A stretch of DNA of 64,000 bases from Gnetum montanum (GCA_015680685.1 MNCI01023765.1:673437-737436), one strand, 5' to 3'. Shown: positions 1 to 12,909, numbered from the stretch's first letter. Made by a program: numbers and translations. Notes: generated from the sequence alone by a model not told the origin.

Positions 1-301
1 GTTACAAAGTTGCTCGAATAAAGAGCCGTTCACTCTAGGACTCCTACTGTGGGTACATGGGAAAAATTCTAACTTTGGAGTGTTCAAACTGCCAGAGCTT
101 CGCTACTTCTAGCCAGGATTGTCAAATGAAGGAAGTGCTGCCTCTTATTTATAGATATGATGGTGGACCACGATATCGCATACACGATATTACAGGAGAA
201 GACACGATATCGCGTACACGATATCGCAGGGGATGCGATATCGCGGCGGCTGCGATATTGCGTATGCGATATTGCGACACTATGCATGTCACGTCTCATC
301 A
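1..301 (-). mobile_element. LTR fragment, family A (cut by window edge)
   Basis: This is the terminal part of an LTR of the same family as 7221-8047, 15056-15704 and 23422-24247. It shares the segment with 'aataaagatccgttcact'-like sequence (seen also near 24010), the TTATTTATAG box and the GATATC palindromes, and it ends in CTCATCA, the family's terminal inverted motif. In element orientation (minus) position 301 is the first base of U3. No polypyrimidine block follows 301, unlike 8048 and 24248, so this is more likely a 5' LTR or a solo LTR than a 3' LTR. The rest lies outside the window. Confidence 0.75.
145..290 (-). promoter_or_regulatory. TATA box plus GATATC palindrome cluster in LTR U3
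   Basis: Read on the minus strand, a CTATAAATAA box (154-145) is preceded by a cluster of short palindromes built on CGATATCG joined by GTAC-type spacers (172-280). The first GATATC starts 27 bases from the box, the same spacing as in three other LTR copies in this window. This copy has the most GATATC/GATATT units. The TATA role is inferred from its form and its place in the LTR. Confidence 0.6.
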
Positions 302-514
302 ATAACTATCCTACAAATCCTCCACATTTTAAGATCCTTCAATGATAAGTGCATTTTCTTAAGAGAGCATGGTTCATTGAATTTATTTTTAAAGTTATTT
401 AATTTCTAACCACTAACTAACTTCTTATAATAACATGATTTTTAATTATTTGATTCAATGCACTAAGCCACATGTGCTTGTTAATAAGGGTAGAATGTGG
501 CCTCATGAATGAGC

Positions 515-1245
515 TCTATGTGTTGACATGGTAGGCTAATGTGATAGTGATGGCATGGTGCTATGCTAAGGGGGTAGAGCTAGTTCATGAAGTTGAATTT
601 TATCTTTACAAAATGGAATAGTGTTAATGTCATGATGATGTAATTGACACTTTCATGGCATACACTAATGTGTTAGAGCTTATGTGGCAAGGCTATTTGT
701 AGAGGAGAAATTTCACCCTTCAAACTGGCTTGAAAAGCTAATGTGGTAGGAAGCTAAAGTGGGAAAGTTATCATGACACTGATGACATGGTAGAGTAACC
801 TTGTAGGACTAAATTTTTTCTTCATGACTTGGTTCTATGAGTTAATGTGGCATGAAAGTCATGCTAATGTGATAGAATAGATTCATTGAGCTAGTAATCA
901 CCCTTGCAAGTCACCTCTAGAAGTTGACGTGATAGCTTGCCAACATGATGATGACATGATAGAAGCTGACATGGCAATGATAATATGGTACACTAACTTG
1001 GCCTCATGTTGATGTGGCATATGCTAACATCATGCTAATTTTTGTAGAAGATGATGTGGTAGATGAAGTAGAATCCATCTAGATAAAAAATGTGATTCCT
1101 GTAGTTGTTGATGTGGTACTGCTAATATCATGTTGATGTCATACTAACATGGTAGAGGCCAAAAAAACATCTTGATATTAAAAATAAGTTAAATATAGAT
1201 GCTAACATGGTAGCTTGCCACATGGTAGAATGGTTATATAGTGGC
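515..1245. repeat. Degenerate minisatellite, core like GCTAACATGGTAG
   Basis: About 730 bases are made of irregularly spaced variants of a 12-15 base core such as GCTAATGTGGTAG, GCTAACATGGTAG and GATGTGGTAGA, with TGACATGGTAG and TTGATGTGGCAT forms between them. Examples lie near 515, 735, 786, 845, 870, 955, 1010, 1053, 1110, 1140 and 1199. Spacing is not constant, so this is an old, eroded array rather than a clean tandem repeat. No coding potential is seen. Confidence 0.55.
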
Positions 1246-2389
1246 AAAAATAATTCTTATGAATAGGCTCAATAGTATGATAATGTGAAGAGAAGATAGC
1301 ATGAAAAGCTAATACGTGATAAGATAATGTGACATCAAAAGATCAAGATGAGATTTTAAGCACCTAAATGGGTGAATCTCATCTAAATGAGAATCTTTGA
1401 ATGCCCAAAAGGTCTTTATCAGATCAATCCCACAAAGCTTATGATATGTTTTTGCTCCTTATTACATGGAATATTGCAACTTAAACTTTTCATCAGTTAT
1501 CTAAAGTTTCCATACCAAAGCTTGATTGAAGTAGCTTGTGAGGTCGATGTATTTGTGCTATGCTATTCTTTAAGCCATTGTGATCATAACACTCCCAATA
1601 AGTTGGATACATTGATAATGGCTTATGAAGCTTTATTTTCTTTCTTTTTTAGAGCTTAAATATCTCTACTAAGTCTTCTTTTCCTTCATAATACCAGATT
1701 CTTATTGTAAGGAGCCAATGGTAGAATCAAAAATGAAATAAAATGTAGCTAATGGGAGTGTTAGGTTTAAAGTTGAGTGCAATGAAACTTATTTCTCACA
1801 AGGTTTTCCATAGCTAAAATAGTTTCTACTTTCAGTAGCATTAAGCATAGCTCATCTCATTCTTTTTGTAATTTTAGGATTTTAATTGAATAGTAGCTTA
1901 TGTGTTTAAGCCAACAAGGAACTAAAACTAAAGCTTTTATTTTAAATTAATAAGTTAAGCTTTTTCATTCAACTACATTTTATAATTTGCAAAAGTTATT
2001 ATTTCAAAGATCTTTTTGAGCTTATTGCATAGGCATCTAAAAATGCTTGAAGGAACATAAACCATTGTTGAAGCTTTAATACCTCCATAGCTCTTTAGCT
2101 TAGGAACCCTCTCTTGTTTTAGCATGGAATCTCCTTTCAGTCTTAAGCTCTTCTTTCTTTTTGGTAATAATTTACTTTTGGCACTACAACCTTATAAAGT
2201 TTGCTTCATGAAATGGCCAAAAATGTACTAATAATAAGGCAACATTGTCTTATCATAATAATGTTTAGCACCATTTATGCTTCAAGTAGTCTTGCTAAGA
2301 TTAAATCTTCACCATGTACAAGAAGGATATCAAGTTACCAAAAACATGACTAGGTCATATTATCCGATAGAGACTTAAGCAAGAAGGAA
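1246..2389. other. AT-rich stretch, no gene recognised
   Basis: This interval holds only short open frames without recognisable domains, and many T- and A-rich runs. A 90-codon open frame (1387-1659, +) has no family resemblance I can identify and is probably chance. It may be the leader of the decayed gag element that follows. Confidence 0.5.
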
Positions 2390-4860
2390 TGTTATTATGG
2401 TAGCAAGATATGAACAAGAGAAAGAAAAAAGGGCACCATAGATGATTATCCTTACTGAGGAAGAATATGAGTCCTATAAAGTTAAAAAGTCTCACTAGAC
2501 TCCTAGATCCAGTTTCCAAACACTAGTGACATGTGTCGAGGACCCTGTAAAGATAAAAATTATGTTTAGAATTGTAGAAACTCTTAGAAGAGATAAGGTA
2601 TAGGAGGAATTCAAGGCCTAAGACCTCCAATAGATTTAGAAGAGATAAATTAAGGAGTTATAGGAATAGAACCAGTTGATATTGTTTCCCAACTACTTCA
2701 TTCTATTCATCATACTCATTAATAGACTTTGACTAGAGAAAATGAAGATTAATAAGTCATGACAAGGAAAGAAGAAAGGATTATGAGAGACATACACATA
2801 GGAGAAAATATCCTGATGAAGAAGAAGATAGAGAGAGAGGAATTAAAGACAATAGAACAAAATACTATGAGCATGGAAGGGGTCATCACTACAATAGAGC
2901 ATATAAACTTGAAGATTATGAAGAACCCCTATTATTCACCCAAATTATAATTAGAATTAGCAAAGTAGTGTACATACCTACCAGATATTTAAGGAATAAC
3001 TACATCAAACAACATAACAGGAATAACATTTCAAAATTTAAAGGGGGATATAATGCAGATCCACAACATCATCTCCAAGCTTTCCATAATACCTATTTCT
3101 CATAGAACATAGAAAATGATTAATAGAAATTAAAGTTATTTCCTAGAATACTCATAAAGAAGGTAGAAAGTTGGTATAGTTCCTTAGAACTAGAATTTAT
3201 CAAAAGATGAAGTACTATACTAGAGCTCTTCAATGACAAATATCAAACTTGTTCTAGAGTGTCAAATCTAAGAAAAAAAATCCATGGATGAAAATAAGGA
3301 ACATATGAATATCCTGATGTAGTAATGAGTTGATACTATTCACTATTACATAAATTATTTGATCATGAATTTTTCTAGAGGGAACAACTATGATACATCA
3401 TTGATGAGTTAAGGGGAAAAACTACAAAGATCCTTGTAGTATATGCCCAAGGAAGATTATTACAGATGAAAAATCATTGAATTCAAAGATTACTAGATTA
3501 AGCAATAGAGGAAGAAGGGGAATTATGTAAGAGATAATTATTTGAAGAGTACAATAGAGACTGTGCTATCAAAAAAAGAGATATGAGGATATGTGAAACA
3601 TAAGAGACAAAAACATTAGAAGATGAAATCTAATGAAAGACTCTACCAATTTAGCAATCAATAAATGATATTACAACAAAGGTAGAGAAAATGTGGGATT
3701 TTGTATGTGAAATGTTTACGATGGCACTTAAAATAGTAAAGGAGAAAACTGAACAAGTATTCAACAAAAATAAGAACAGGAAAAAAATGAACATAATAGA
3801 CATGACAATTATAAAAACAAAGGAAAAGTTGTTACAATAGAAGAGGTTACAAACCCAATTTTTGAAGATGATAATGGTTATGAGATGTGCCAATATGAAC
3901 ATCCAAAGAGATATTATCTTGTTATGGTCCACTTACAAATGTCTAGAACATACATACTTAATCCAAAACTTGTTAAGAAGTAAATGCCTAGATGATTACA
4001 TTATCCATAGGATAATTACAAGTAGCCTTATCAATAATCATATTATCCAAGTGGGATATCCTTAATTGAAGAAGTAGTACTAGTAATAGTGGCAACAACC
4101 ATAGTCATGAGGGATGCACTACCAAGGTAACAGTATCCATACCAATAGTCAGATCCTGATGGATACTATGTCCAATGTCTTATATTCCTAGGTAATACTT
4201 TTGCACAAGCTTCTTATCCCTACTATCTAGTTAAGTATCATATATCTATAATCCCATGCATGGAGTCACAAAATTATATAGCTCAATTAGAAGTGAGTCA
4301 TTCTTATTAGGCTCCAAATCCTCTATCACTAGTACCATCACTAGTAATGCAAAGAGAATTGCAACCACAACTATAGCAGAAAAGTGCTACAAGCACAATC
4401 AATACATAAGAGAACATAACCAATATAAGTGAACTACGATATAGGAAACATCATTTTTTTAGGAAAGTGTATAAATGATTCAAGGATCAAGCATCTTATC
4501 TAATCCTGCTCCTTTCACACTAGGTCATCAAGTTAGTACCACACTTACAACATCAACAGAAAAGAATTTAATGACTATCATGCTTACACAAATAGTAACA
4601 CATTGGATAAAGGTAGGAGTAATTATCAAAAAATAAACAAATTTAGGAAGTACTTTAATTTATCTCCATATAGTAGGACATAAGTCATGTAAAGCTCTTA
4701 ATAGAAGTCCCATCTATTTTGGACCAATGAAATTATATCATATGGAAGGTAGTGTAATTTAGTTGTAAGCTTTGAAGATGATGTTGAGAGGATTGGAAAA
4801 AATATCCATGTATGTTGTCAAATTCTCTAAATATAAAAGAAATTATAATACATATGATAC
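2390..4860 (+). pseudogene. Decayed retrotransposon gag, copy 1
   Basis: Conceptual translation across stops and frame changes gives a gag polyprotein related to those at 47560 and at 14982-12917. The clearest stretch starts near 3025 and reads ISKFKGGYNADPQHHLQAFH, then KLKLFP and WYSSLELEF, matching the LGGYDLDxxxHLQAFxDAY...LKLFP...WYRSLRLN block of the better copies. Further on come a YIIDELRGKTTKILVVYAQG segment and a charged helical region (3650-3830). A basic, acidic-rich N-terminal part begins near 2759. Stops are frequent, mostly TAG, TGA and TAA where relatives have Gln, Trp or Arg codons. No flanking LTR or PBS of this copy was found, so its borders are approximate. It is the oldest-looking of the three gag copies. 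Confidence 0.7.
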
Positions 4861-7220
4861 AAATGAAAACCTATGTTGCCATGATGAGGAGGATGATAGA
4901 ATATTTATACTCTTTTAATATTCTATAATTGTTATGAATTTCATCTTTATAAGAAACAAGAAATAAATAGACATGCATTGCAATCCCACCTAGGGACAAG
5001 GAAATGCTCATGTTATAATCCATCTTAGGAACAAGTGAAACACCATATATAAAATGCAATAAAAATGACTCTTAGTTATAACCTCAATGGTTTAACGCCA
5101 TGTCATATAGTTATGACCTCATGGAATAAGGAAAAAAATTTCATAGCTTGATCAAACAGAAATTAAATAAATATTTTTATTGTTTTTATGTTTAAGGTAT
5201 CAATGGTAAAACAAGGAAAAACCATAAGCTTTATTCACCATGTAAACACTATATTCCATATCAACCAAATGGTTTAGAACTACATAAGTAAGGTAGTACT
5301 CTAACAGAGTCTAGTTGCACATGTGAAAGTGACAACTCCAAACACACAAAAGACAAGAACATAAATTAACTTACATAAGGGAGAAAGAGCTATTCACACA
5401 AATTGAACATCAAAAGCTCTAAATAAAATCTAATTTAAGACTCTGTTATGTGTAAGAGCTCATCTTGGGTATTTATAGTTTTTGCATGGAAACAGAGGAG
5501 ATTTGTTAATGCCTAGGTATTAATTGAGGTCTTTCAATGCAACCTAAGCTGATCCTAATCACAACAAAGATTAATAGAGGTGTGTCAACATCCTTGGATT
5601 GATGTAGGAGATTCACTAACATAGGGTAGTCAACACATCTCTCCAAAATCACAATTTGTGCCTTTAATCCTAAATAAGAGCTAGAACCCAAGGGAACATG
5701 TTAGAAGGATCCTACGACATTTGAATAAAGTAAAAATCATCCTAAATACCTTAGAATCATGCACACAATCTCAAAGTGTGACATAGAATGCAAGTTTTCA
5801 TCTCAAAAGATCAAGAACCTTAACTAAGCATACTAGACTATAAACACAAGGCACATGTAATACTTCTCAAATCCAAGGCTTATAATTGACTTACAAATTA
5901 TTACTAGAAGCCTCATCATACTACAATGACTGAGTAAATCTAGTTTCATAGCTTTAAAACTCAAGACATAAAAAAAATAAGGACTAGACATATGAAAAAA
6001 TCAATGCAGAGAAATTACAAATACACAATATAGATCATGACTACATTACAATACAAGCCACCTCACCAAGGAGTGCTAGGGGTTCATGGGAGAGAAAAAA
6101 ATCCCCCTGACATGCCTGTATGAAATAGGAAGAATCTAGAAGGATAGGTATTTTTCACATATCATTTGCATTAATGTTTTCTTTCATATTATCCATCTTC
6201 AAATCATCTTCTACCAACTTCTTTAACACTTGTTTGGAAGATGTTAAAATGGCATGCACTTGACTTAAAAGATCAAAAGTATGATAATCTATCTTCAGAT
6301 CTCTTTCTTTAGGGAGGTATCTCACATATATGTGTTAGATCTAGTAATTGATGTTATTCCTCCTATTCTTCTAGGACTCTTGGTTCTCTTGCCTAAACAT
6401 GATGAGTTGTGAAAATGCTAAAAATAAAGTAAGATCCACAAGGCATTATATTATTATCGCAAAAAATGACCATAGGAACAATGATAAGTATAATCCTTGA
6501 GGGCATGAGAGAAACATAATCACAACTATGAAATCAAGGCATGCATGGGTAAGTAAAAATAATATGAAAATAATTTAAATAATCACCAAGATTACAAAGT
6601 ACATACATGAATCAATGCCTCTTTCCCATGATTAAGTTCTAAGACATCTAGCTTAAATCACATGAATAAAGCAAATAGAAAGAATAAGAAGAGGGGTTAT
6701 AAATCATAATGTTGAGTCTACTCATTTCCATTATCCAAAAACTAGAAAAGAGGGGTTATAAAAATAGGAAATAAATAGAAAACCCTAATATTAAACAAAC
6801 ATCCATAATTAAGGTAAGGTGAAAATAAATTATCATGATCAAACCTTAAATTTTGTAGAATCAAAACTCACATAAGTGGAAGAACAATCAAGTGCTTTAC
6901 ATCATGCAACCACCACCATCATTGGGAGATAAGCCAAGCCACTAAGGATTCGTAAGTGGGTCCTTCCCATAGTTGACACCTACCTTTCTTACCCCTATTA
7001 ATCCTATTGATGGGACACTCATGGATTTCCAACAACTAGTGAGACATCAGCATCAAACATGAGTTTGTCCCCTTGTATGGCCAAATCTCTTTCTTTGCTT
7101 TACTTGATTGACTTCCTACAATACATAATGATGCATAGAATGGAAAGAAAAGATATGGAGAATCAATGATAAACAAGAGAGAGAAAGTGAGAGTGTAACA
7201 TCATCATATACCTATCTAAC
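4861..7220. other. Non-coding flank with no assignable gene
   Basis: This contains AT-rich sequence with no open frame of note. The segment 5330-5480 (TATTTATAG-like box at about 5469) has the look of an LTR but I could not pair it with a second copy. From about 6880 to 7220 the sequence is the left host flank of the LTR element that starts at 7221. Confidence 0.4.
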
Positions 7221-8047
7221 TAATGAGTGGTAAGGTACCCCTATACTCAACCATATGAATACGAATGTTTCACGTGCGATCTGGTCAAACTTTGTAGATG
7301 GGCTAGTTATGGTATCTAGATGGTTATCCTTAGGTCGTAGTTCGTTGTCTTTCCATCTGGACTAGTATTAACTTTTTCACGTATGATATAGTCTAGAATG
7401 AGGTGTATGATGTGTTTCTATGCTAATGATACTCCTAAAGACAATGGAAGATAATATTAACTAAGCTAAGAGAAAGAGAGTGTGTGTGAGAGAGAATCTA
7501 AGCTAGCCTAAGTGCGATGAGCATCCATTCCTTGATCATCTTTACACATCTTGGACTTCATGCACAACTACCACTGGGATTACCAAGTGCAAATCCTAGG
7601 TATGCTACTGGGTTACCAAGTAGTCACACTTAAATGCTCATAATCAAGTTGTACTCATTCTGCGTTTAACAGGAGTTTAGGGTGAAGATATGTTAACTAA
7701 GAAAGTAATAAATAACAATTAAATAAATAATTAAACTAAGTGAATGCTATAATGATGAAGTAATTTTGATCTTTATTTTTGGTCATGTGCATGTCCAAGT
7801 ATGTCACACTCGAATAAAGGTGTCGTACAATTACAATCACCACACTGCAAGCATACACTGGGAGAGAAGGGTTGAGAGGAAAAACAACAACTAAGATCAA
7901 CACTTAACTCTAAAAAATTAATTCTAAAAACTAATGCTTATCGGAGTTGTCTACCTCTTATTTATAGGTGAGGAGACAGGCTGTGATATCCCATACATGA
8001 TATTGCTGCTAGGTTGTGATATCATGTGACTAAATGGTAACTCATCA
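7221..8047 (-). repeat. 3' LTR of element 1 (family A)
   Basis: This is an 827-base LTR, the complete copy of the pair. It starts TAATGAGTGG (TG changed to TA at this edge) and ends AACTCATCA. On the minus strand it carries the GATATC cluster (8032-7985), a CTATAAATAA box (7967-7958) and the downstream half that is shared with the LTRs of the 46676-52823 element (about 7221-7400). Confidence 0.85.
7958..8032 (-). promoter_or_regulatory. U3 TATA box plus GATATC module, 3' LTR of element 1
   Basis: On the minus strand the CTATAAATAA box (7967-7958) lies 27 bases from the first GATATC (7985-7990), with a second GATATC near 8017-8022. The palindromes are more eroded here than in other copies. 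Confidence 0.6.
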
Positions 8048-8056
8048 TACCCCCAC
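8048..8056 (-). other. Polypurine tract of element 1
   Basis: Minus-strand GTGGGGGTA abuts the 3' LTR start. The identical nine bases abut the 3' LTR of the element at 46676-52823 (51987-51995), and a one-base variant abuts the LTR at 24247. This supports both the orientation and the family link. Confidence 0.75.
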
Positions 8057-8225
8057 GACTAAGTGAAAACTCATCCTCAAGTTATAGTGAGAATAAGCTC
8101 CATTGATTACACAATGGATAGGTATAGGATTATTGGATGGTGAAAATGGATTTATGCCATAGTATGGAATCAAAACAAAATTGAGACACAACACAAGGAA
8201 TATTCTATAGCTACAAAATTGGTGG

Positions 8226-11035
8226 AACTCATGTAGATCCTGGTGGTGGTGGCTCCTCCATAGGTGCTTTCCTTTTATCTTGTGCTCCAGGTCTTGGGAC
8301 TTGATGGCATTGAAGTATGGCCTGGAGCTTCTCCTCTTTGGTTTGGGGATCTTGTGTTGTCAATGCTAATGTTATGATGTTTGATGGAGTCTGCACTTCC
8401 CATGGATAGGGTAGTTGCAAAAACATTTGATTTACCTTAACATACCAAGCTGAAAATACCCATCATTCCTCCTCATAGGCTCTGGCTTTGTCTCTGTACT
8501 CTTGAAAATCCACAAGTCATTGAGCCAAATTTGTTGCAACACCTTTTTGTCCTTGGTAGCTTGCCTTCACCACCTCAAGTTCAGAATTTGCAACTCTAGT
8601 TTATGCAATATCTTATTGCATTCTAGAAATTTTGTTTCATATTTGATGTAGCTGGTAGCTACCTGTTATTTGAGCTCTATCCTCGGATGCCTTGCTATTA
8701 ACATGGCAAGGTTGGCATACCATAGGTTTGCCAACTCCATGTATTCTATCAGATCCTAAATCTGTAGGTCCCAGATCTTAACTTCTGCCTGGTGGACCAA
8801 TGCATATGTATCCAATATGGCCCACCAGTCAGTGTGTTGAGCACTAATAGTGTTGATATGGGCCTTGGCCATATGGATCTCCTTCTCAAGGATTTGTTTG
8901 TACATCCCCACTTGGTCCTGAAAGTGCTCCTTTAGCTTTTCATGTCGTTTAGCCTCATTTTTCCATGTGCTTATTTGATAGCTATCTTTTGGTGGATGAT
9001 GCGTACCTTCTCCATTGAGAGGGTTTAATTCTTTTTGGCTAAATGGCTCATGTCTTGGTTAACCTGGATGAACTGTTCTCACAACTGATGGAAATGCTCT
9101 TCAAGAACATTCTTTTGCTTCTCCACAGAGTTCAACCGAAGGTTTTCAGTAACAAGCTTCTTGTTTTCCTCTTGTAAGGCCTTGAGTGCCTTGATATGTG
9201 CATGAGTTTGTGCTTGTGTTGCAGAGGCATCCCAAATAATCTTCTCTTTTTATTTTTCCACCTTCTTATTCTTCGTTAGTAGTTTGGTTAGTTACTTAGT
9301 TTTGAAATTTTCCAGCTGGTCTATGGGAAAAAATTGCCAAGGGTACTGCTGTGCTACTTGTAGGATCACGAGATTTTCTTGCAATTTTTTCACCTTTACT
9401 TTAGCATGCTTGGCCCTCACCTTTGTTAAGATCAACTTTCCCTTAGTGGAAATGAGGTCTAATTGAATTACTGTAACATATTAAGGGATGTCAAATAGGG
9501 ACGTCATTACGTGTCCTGTTTGTAGCAATCGATCAAGCATATCCTCATGTTCCGCAGGAGTCATTGAGGTTTTGGCCAAAATTTGAGCATCTCGTGCTCC
9601 TGTGAGATCTACTGGTAGTACAACAGGTACATTGAATGATTCTTTAATATGGTCTGCGACTAGTTCTACGGCTCCCGCTACATCCTGGTGTTGCATGACC
9701 ACCACCATGGCCTCTTCATCAGTTTCTAATTGCACTTGGAAAGATACAATGTTTCCTGAGATTTTTTGTAACTAAGTACTTTCCCCTCCTCCTGTATGGA
9801 TGAACACTTCATCCCTTGCATGATCCAAAGAAATCATGGGTTGTATGGCATCATCAATGATGCGGAAGAGATTTGCATCATCATGACTTCCCTAATTGAT
9901 CATCTCAACGATGGTCCTAAGATGGCTCATCAATGGTCTATAATCTTGCAGCGGTAGTGGTTGATCCTGGTTTGTGCTAGGCCCTGCTTCCTATTGTTGG
10001 CTGGGTCCCGTACTTGGAAGTTGGCTAGGTTTTGCAAGTTAAGTTGTAGTTGGTCCAGCTATCTATTCTTCTTCTTGTTCTAGACCCAGCATCTCACTAG
10101 GGATTTTCCTTGCAACTGGTGGCTTTAACAATTTAGCATATGAAGCATTTCTGGCTTTTTGAATAACATCATTAGTGTATCCCCTGATACCAGCACATTG
10201 GTATAGCTTCCTGATAAGGCAAGGGAAAGGCAATGCCATCTTCCCTATCTTCCATTCCTCGAACCACCTCAAGATCTTGGTAAGGTATAGATGAGGCAAG
10301 TTAGCATTAACCTTTCCCATCAACACTGCACATCCCCTTACTGCATATGTTGAAATCCTTTTTAGGTCCTTTGTGGGTAAGAGGTGATACGTTCCCAGTT
10401 TGAAATAGATCCTCTCTTTCGTCGACAACTCTCCAAATGTCTTTTTCCTACCATATGCCATTTCCAACCAAACTCATTACATGTCGAGGTTTGAACAGGT
10501 AGACAACTGAGTAACCTTAGGCCTTGTATTTGGAAGGTTTAATACTTTTGAAATGGCCTGTGTGGAGAAATCGACTATCACACTACAAATGTTAACGGTG
10601 GTGCCTTGTTCTCTATTATGCTAGAATTGGTACGTTTCCCCTAGGTACCAAGCATTGCTTTTAGAGAGGATAGGCCATAAGCGAGACCCTGTGAGGTGGT
10701 CCCTAATAGCCTCAGAAGTGAACTCTACAAAATATTTAAAATTTAATTCCACAATCACCGCAGTGAATGTGGACCTTTCGTGATAGCTTGAATGAAATCT
10801 TGGGGCAACGTGAGATGTTGTCCCTATTCAGGTGTTGCAGTGGCTCCTCCTTCTACCTATTCAGACTGTACAGTAGGAGGGTCCTCTTGATAAATGCTAA
10901 ATGATTGTTCCTCCTGTTCTGCATGTTGTCTAGTAGGATCTTGTCTTCCTCCGCTCCTAGGTTGTTTACTTTCACCTTGAGTAAGACCTTCCTATTGTCC
11001 ACATTTTGGGGCCATCTGGAATTACATGGGGCCAA
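8226..11035 (-). pseudogene. Accessory ORF of element 1, retrotransposon-borne, pol-unrelated
   Basis: A broken coding region runs leftward from about 11035 to 8226. Its best-kept part is an open stretch of 134 codons (10467-10063) with LPFPCLIRKLYQCAGI at residues 79-94, preceded by a segment reading RLWPILSKSNAWYLGE (about 10700-10650). This order and the LPFP-xLIxxL-xxAG motif resemble the 'putative plant transposon protein' domain of plant retroelement ORFs; that is a family resemblance, not a search result. An 84-codon acidic piece (9735-9481) follows. The C-terminal half (about 9250-8430) reads as long helices rich in Lys, Glu, Gln and Leu, likely coiled coil, and ends in a Pro-rich tail (8426-8229). 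Several stops and at least two frame changes make it non-functional. It has the same sense as gag and is absent from the 46676-52823 element. Confidence 0.6.
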
Positions 11036-11300
11036 GCGTTAGTATGGTTGTTTCTGAAGTTAAGTTATACCTTACTTCTTGCCTTAATTAATTAATTTAT
11101 CTCCATGTGATGTTTCCTGAAAGATTATAATGGTGGATCCTTTTTACATAGGTGGTTTCCAATTTTAGTTTCCTGGTGTACTTAAAGGGGTGAAATTATT
11201 TTTGGCACAATTATTCTAAATGTTATAACTAATTACCCTTGATAATGTCCTTTGGGTGATGAAAAATTCCAAAAATGTTATGCGCTATTCAACATGTGTC
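11036..11300 (-). other. Presumed leader of the accessory ORF
   Basis: This AT-rich segment lies between the promoter-like module at 11487-11550 and the first open codons of the accessory ORF. No domain is seen in it. Confidence 0.35.
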
Positions 11301-11550
11301 CCTCCCCCATGACTAAGTCGAACACTCCGGGTTCAAGTAAGTTCAGACGGAATAAAAATTAGAGTACTAACAAGCGAGATATAGGTAGAAAGGCAAGGGT
11401 CTCACACTCACAGGTTGTAGAGAAAAATTCAAAAAATTCCCCCATGTGAACTATAAAAAATGATGTTACATGTTGCGGGGGCCCCCTTATTTATAGTTGG
11501 ATGAGATGCGATATCGTGTACAATACATTGCATACGCAATATCGTGGCTT
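11301..11550 (-). promoter_or_regulatory. Internal copy of the LTR promoter module
   Basis: On the minus strand a CTATAAATAA box (11496-11487) is preceded by GATATC/GATATT-type palindromes (11510-11550), the same arrangement as in the family-A U3, with spacing 23 instead of 27 bases. At 11306-11323 there is also a CCCCCATGACTAAGTCG segment resembling the CCCCCACGACTAAGTG that follows the 3' LTR at 8051. It sits inside the element, about 450 bases upstream of the accessory ORF in its direction of reading. It may be an internal promoter or a remnant of a nested LTR. Confidence 0.5.
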
Positions 11551-12909
11551 TAGTGATGTTTAGGCCAAGGGAAAAATACCAAATTTTGAAGGTTTTTCTA
11601 GAATTAAAAATGGAAATTAAGGACATGTGGGCACGTGTTAAAGGGTTCTAGGGTAATGTAGATAGTTTTGAAGGCACAAATATTTATATGTGGCTGGAAT
11701 TGATCAATAAGGCCTTAGGTGGTAAGTGAGAGAAAAAGGTCATGTAATGGTACATAGGAATGTTGAATCAGAGGGATAGTAATAAGGGAAAGAAACTCAT
11801 TGGCAATATGCTAAGGGTAATAAATGGTGTGTGGAAGATGGGTCATGAGTGAAAATTACAAAAGATTACACAAGTGGATCCTCCCCAAAGCAAGTTCCAA
11901 CCTTTAATGTCCTTGTGTAACCACACTTAAAAGTGTCCATGGGCACTCCAAGGGTTAAATGTAATCCACACTTATTTCAAAAAACACACACATGTAAATA
12001 TCACCAAGATGAGGTGAGAATTCTATGCTATATGAGACATGAGCTACAATTACACGAACAATGAGATGAGACAAACTATAGAAGGGATTGTAGAGATTGG
12101 GACATGAGGTAACTGACCCAGGGCACAGTGAATCCTACGTGTAAAGCATGATTAATATGTTATTAACCCATCGTTCCAAGATCAGGACTAAGTCCATTCC
12201 TCTAATCAGTGACATCACATTGTTTTATCCCATGATGAGCAACTATGAGAGTACCATAACAATAAGGCGTACGATCACTTGGCGTTTTCTTCAAAGGAGG
12301 AGTGATTTTTGTTTTGTGACACTTTTCTTTTCATTTTTATTTTTTCTCTTTACTAAATCTAGAGAAGCTGCCAACCTTTAGGCATGGGTGCATGTATTTC
12401 CAGTGGGACCCCCTATAATAACATTGGATTTTTGAGTGCCCTTTTGATTACTCTTACTCCCATTTTGTGTTAGATCTTCAAGGATCTTAGTACCACCACG
12501 TTGCATGATAACTCCCATAGACGTCACCAAAGAGAATCCGCAAGTCCCCTTGATGTCACATCCTAATCTATTCCCTCTTGGTCCATCCTTCTTCATTCTG
12601 GGTACAATGAACACAAAATTAATTTTAAGTTTTAAGAATGTCAAGAATATCATTGTACCCTCGAACAAAACCTCTTATTTGTAGAATGGATGAGTGGGTA
12701 TAATGGGCTTACTATCTAAATAAATTATCGCTCAAAACCCGATAACATAGAACAAACCTCAACCAATGAGCCACATGAGTGTTTTATTCATAGATAAGAT
12801 TACTCATAAAAAGATAAAAGACAAAAAGAAAAAAAAATAAAATAAGAAATTGAAAAATGAAAAACTAGAAAACAAAAATTGTAAAATCAAAGAAAATGAA
12901 AAATATTTA
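11551..12909 (-). other. Internal spacer of element 1 without recognised ORF
   Basis: This is the region between the end of gag and the internal promoter-like module. It is A/T-rich on both strands, with a long A-rich run at 12800-12900. Small open frames (for example 12668-12378, minus) have no recognisable domain. Confidence 0.45.

Noticed and set aside
172-280. GATATC palindromes as a CRISPR-like or site-specific recombination array
   Set aside because: Units are short, irregular and without unique spacers, and they occupy a fixed place in plant LTR U3 regions.
5330-5480. Possible LTR core with a TATTTATAG box
   Set aside because: No second copy, terminal TG/CA pair or target-site duplication could be found in the window.
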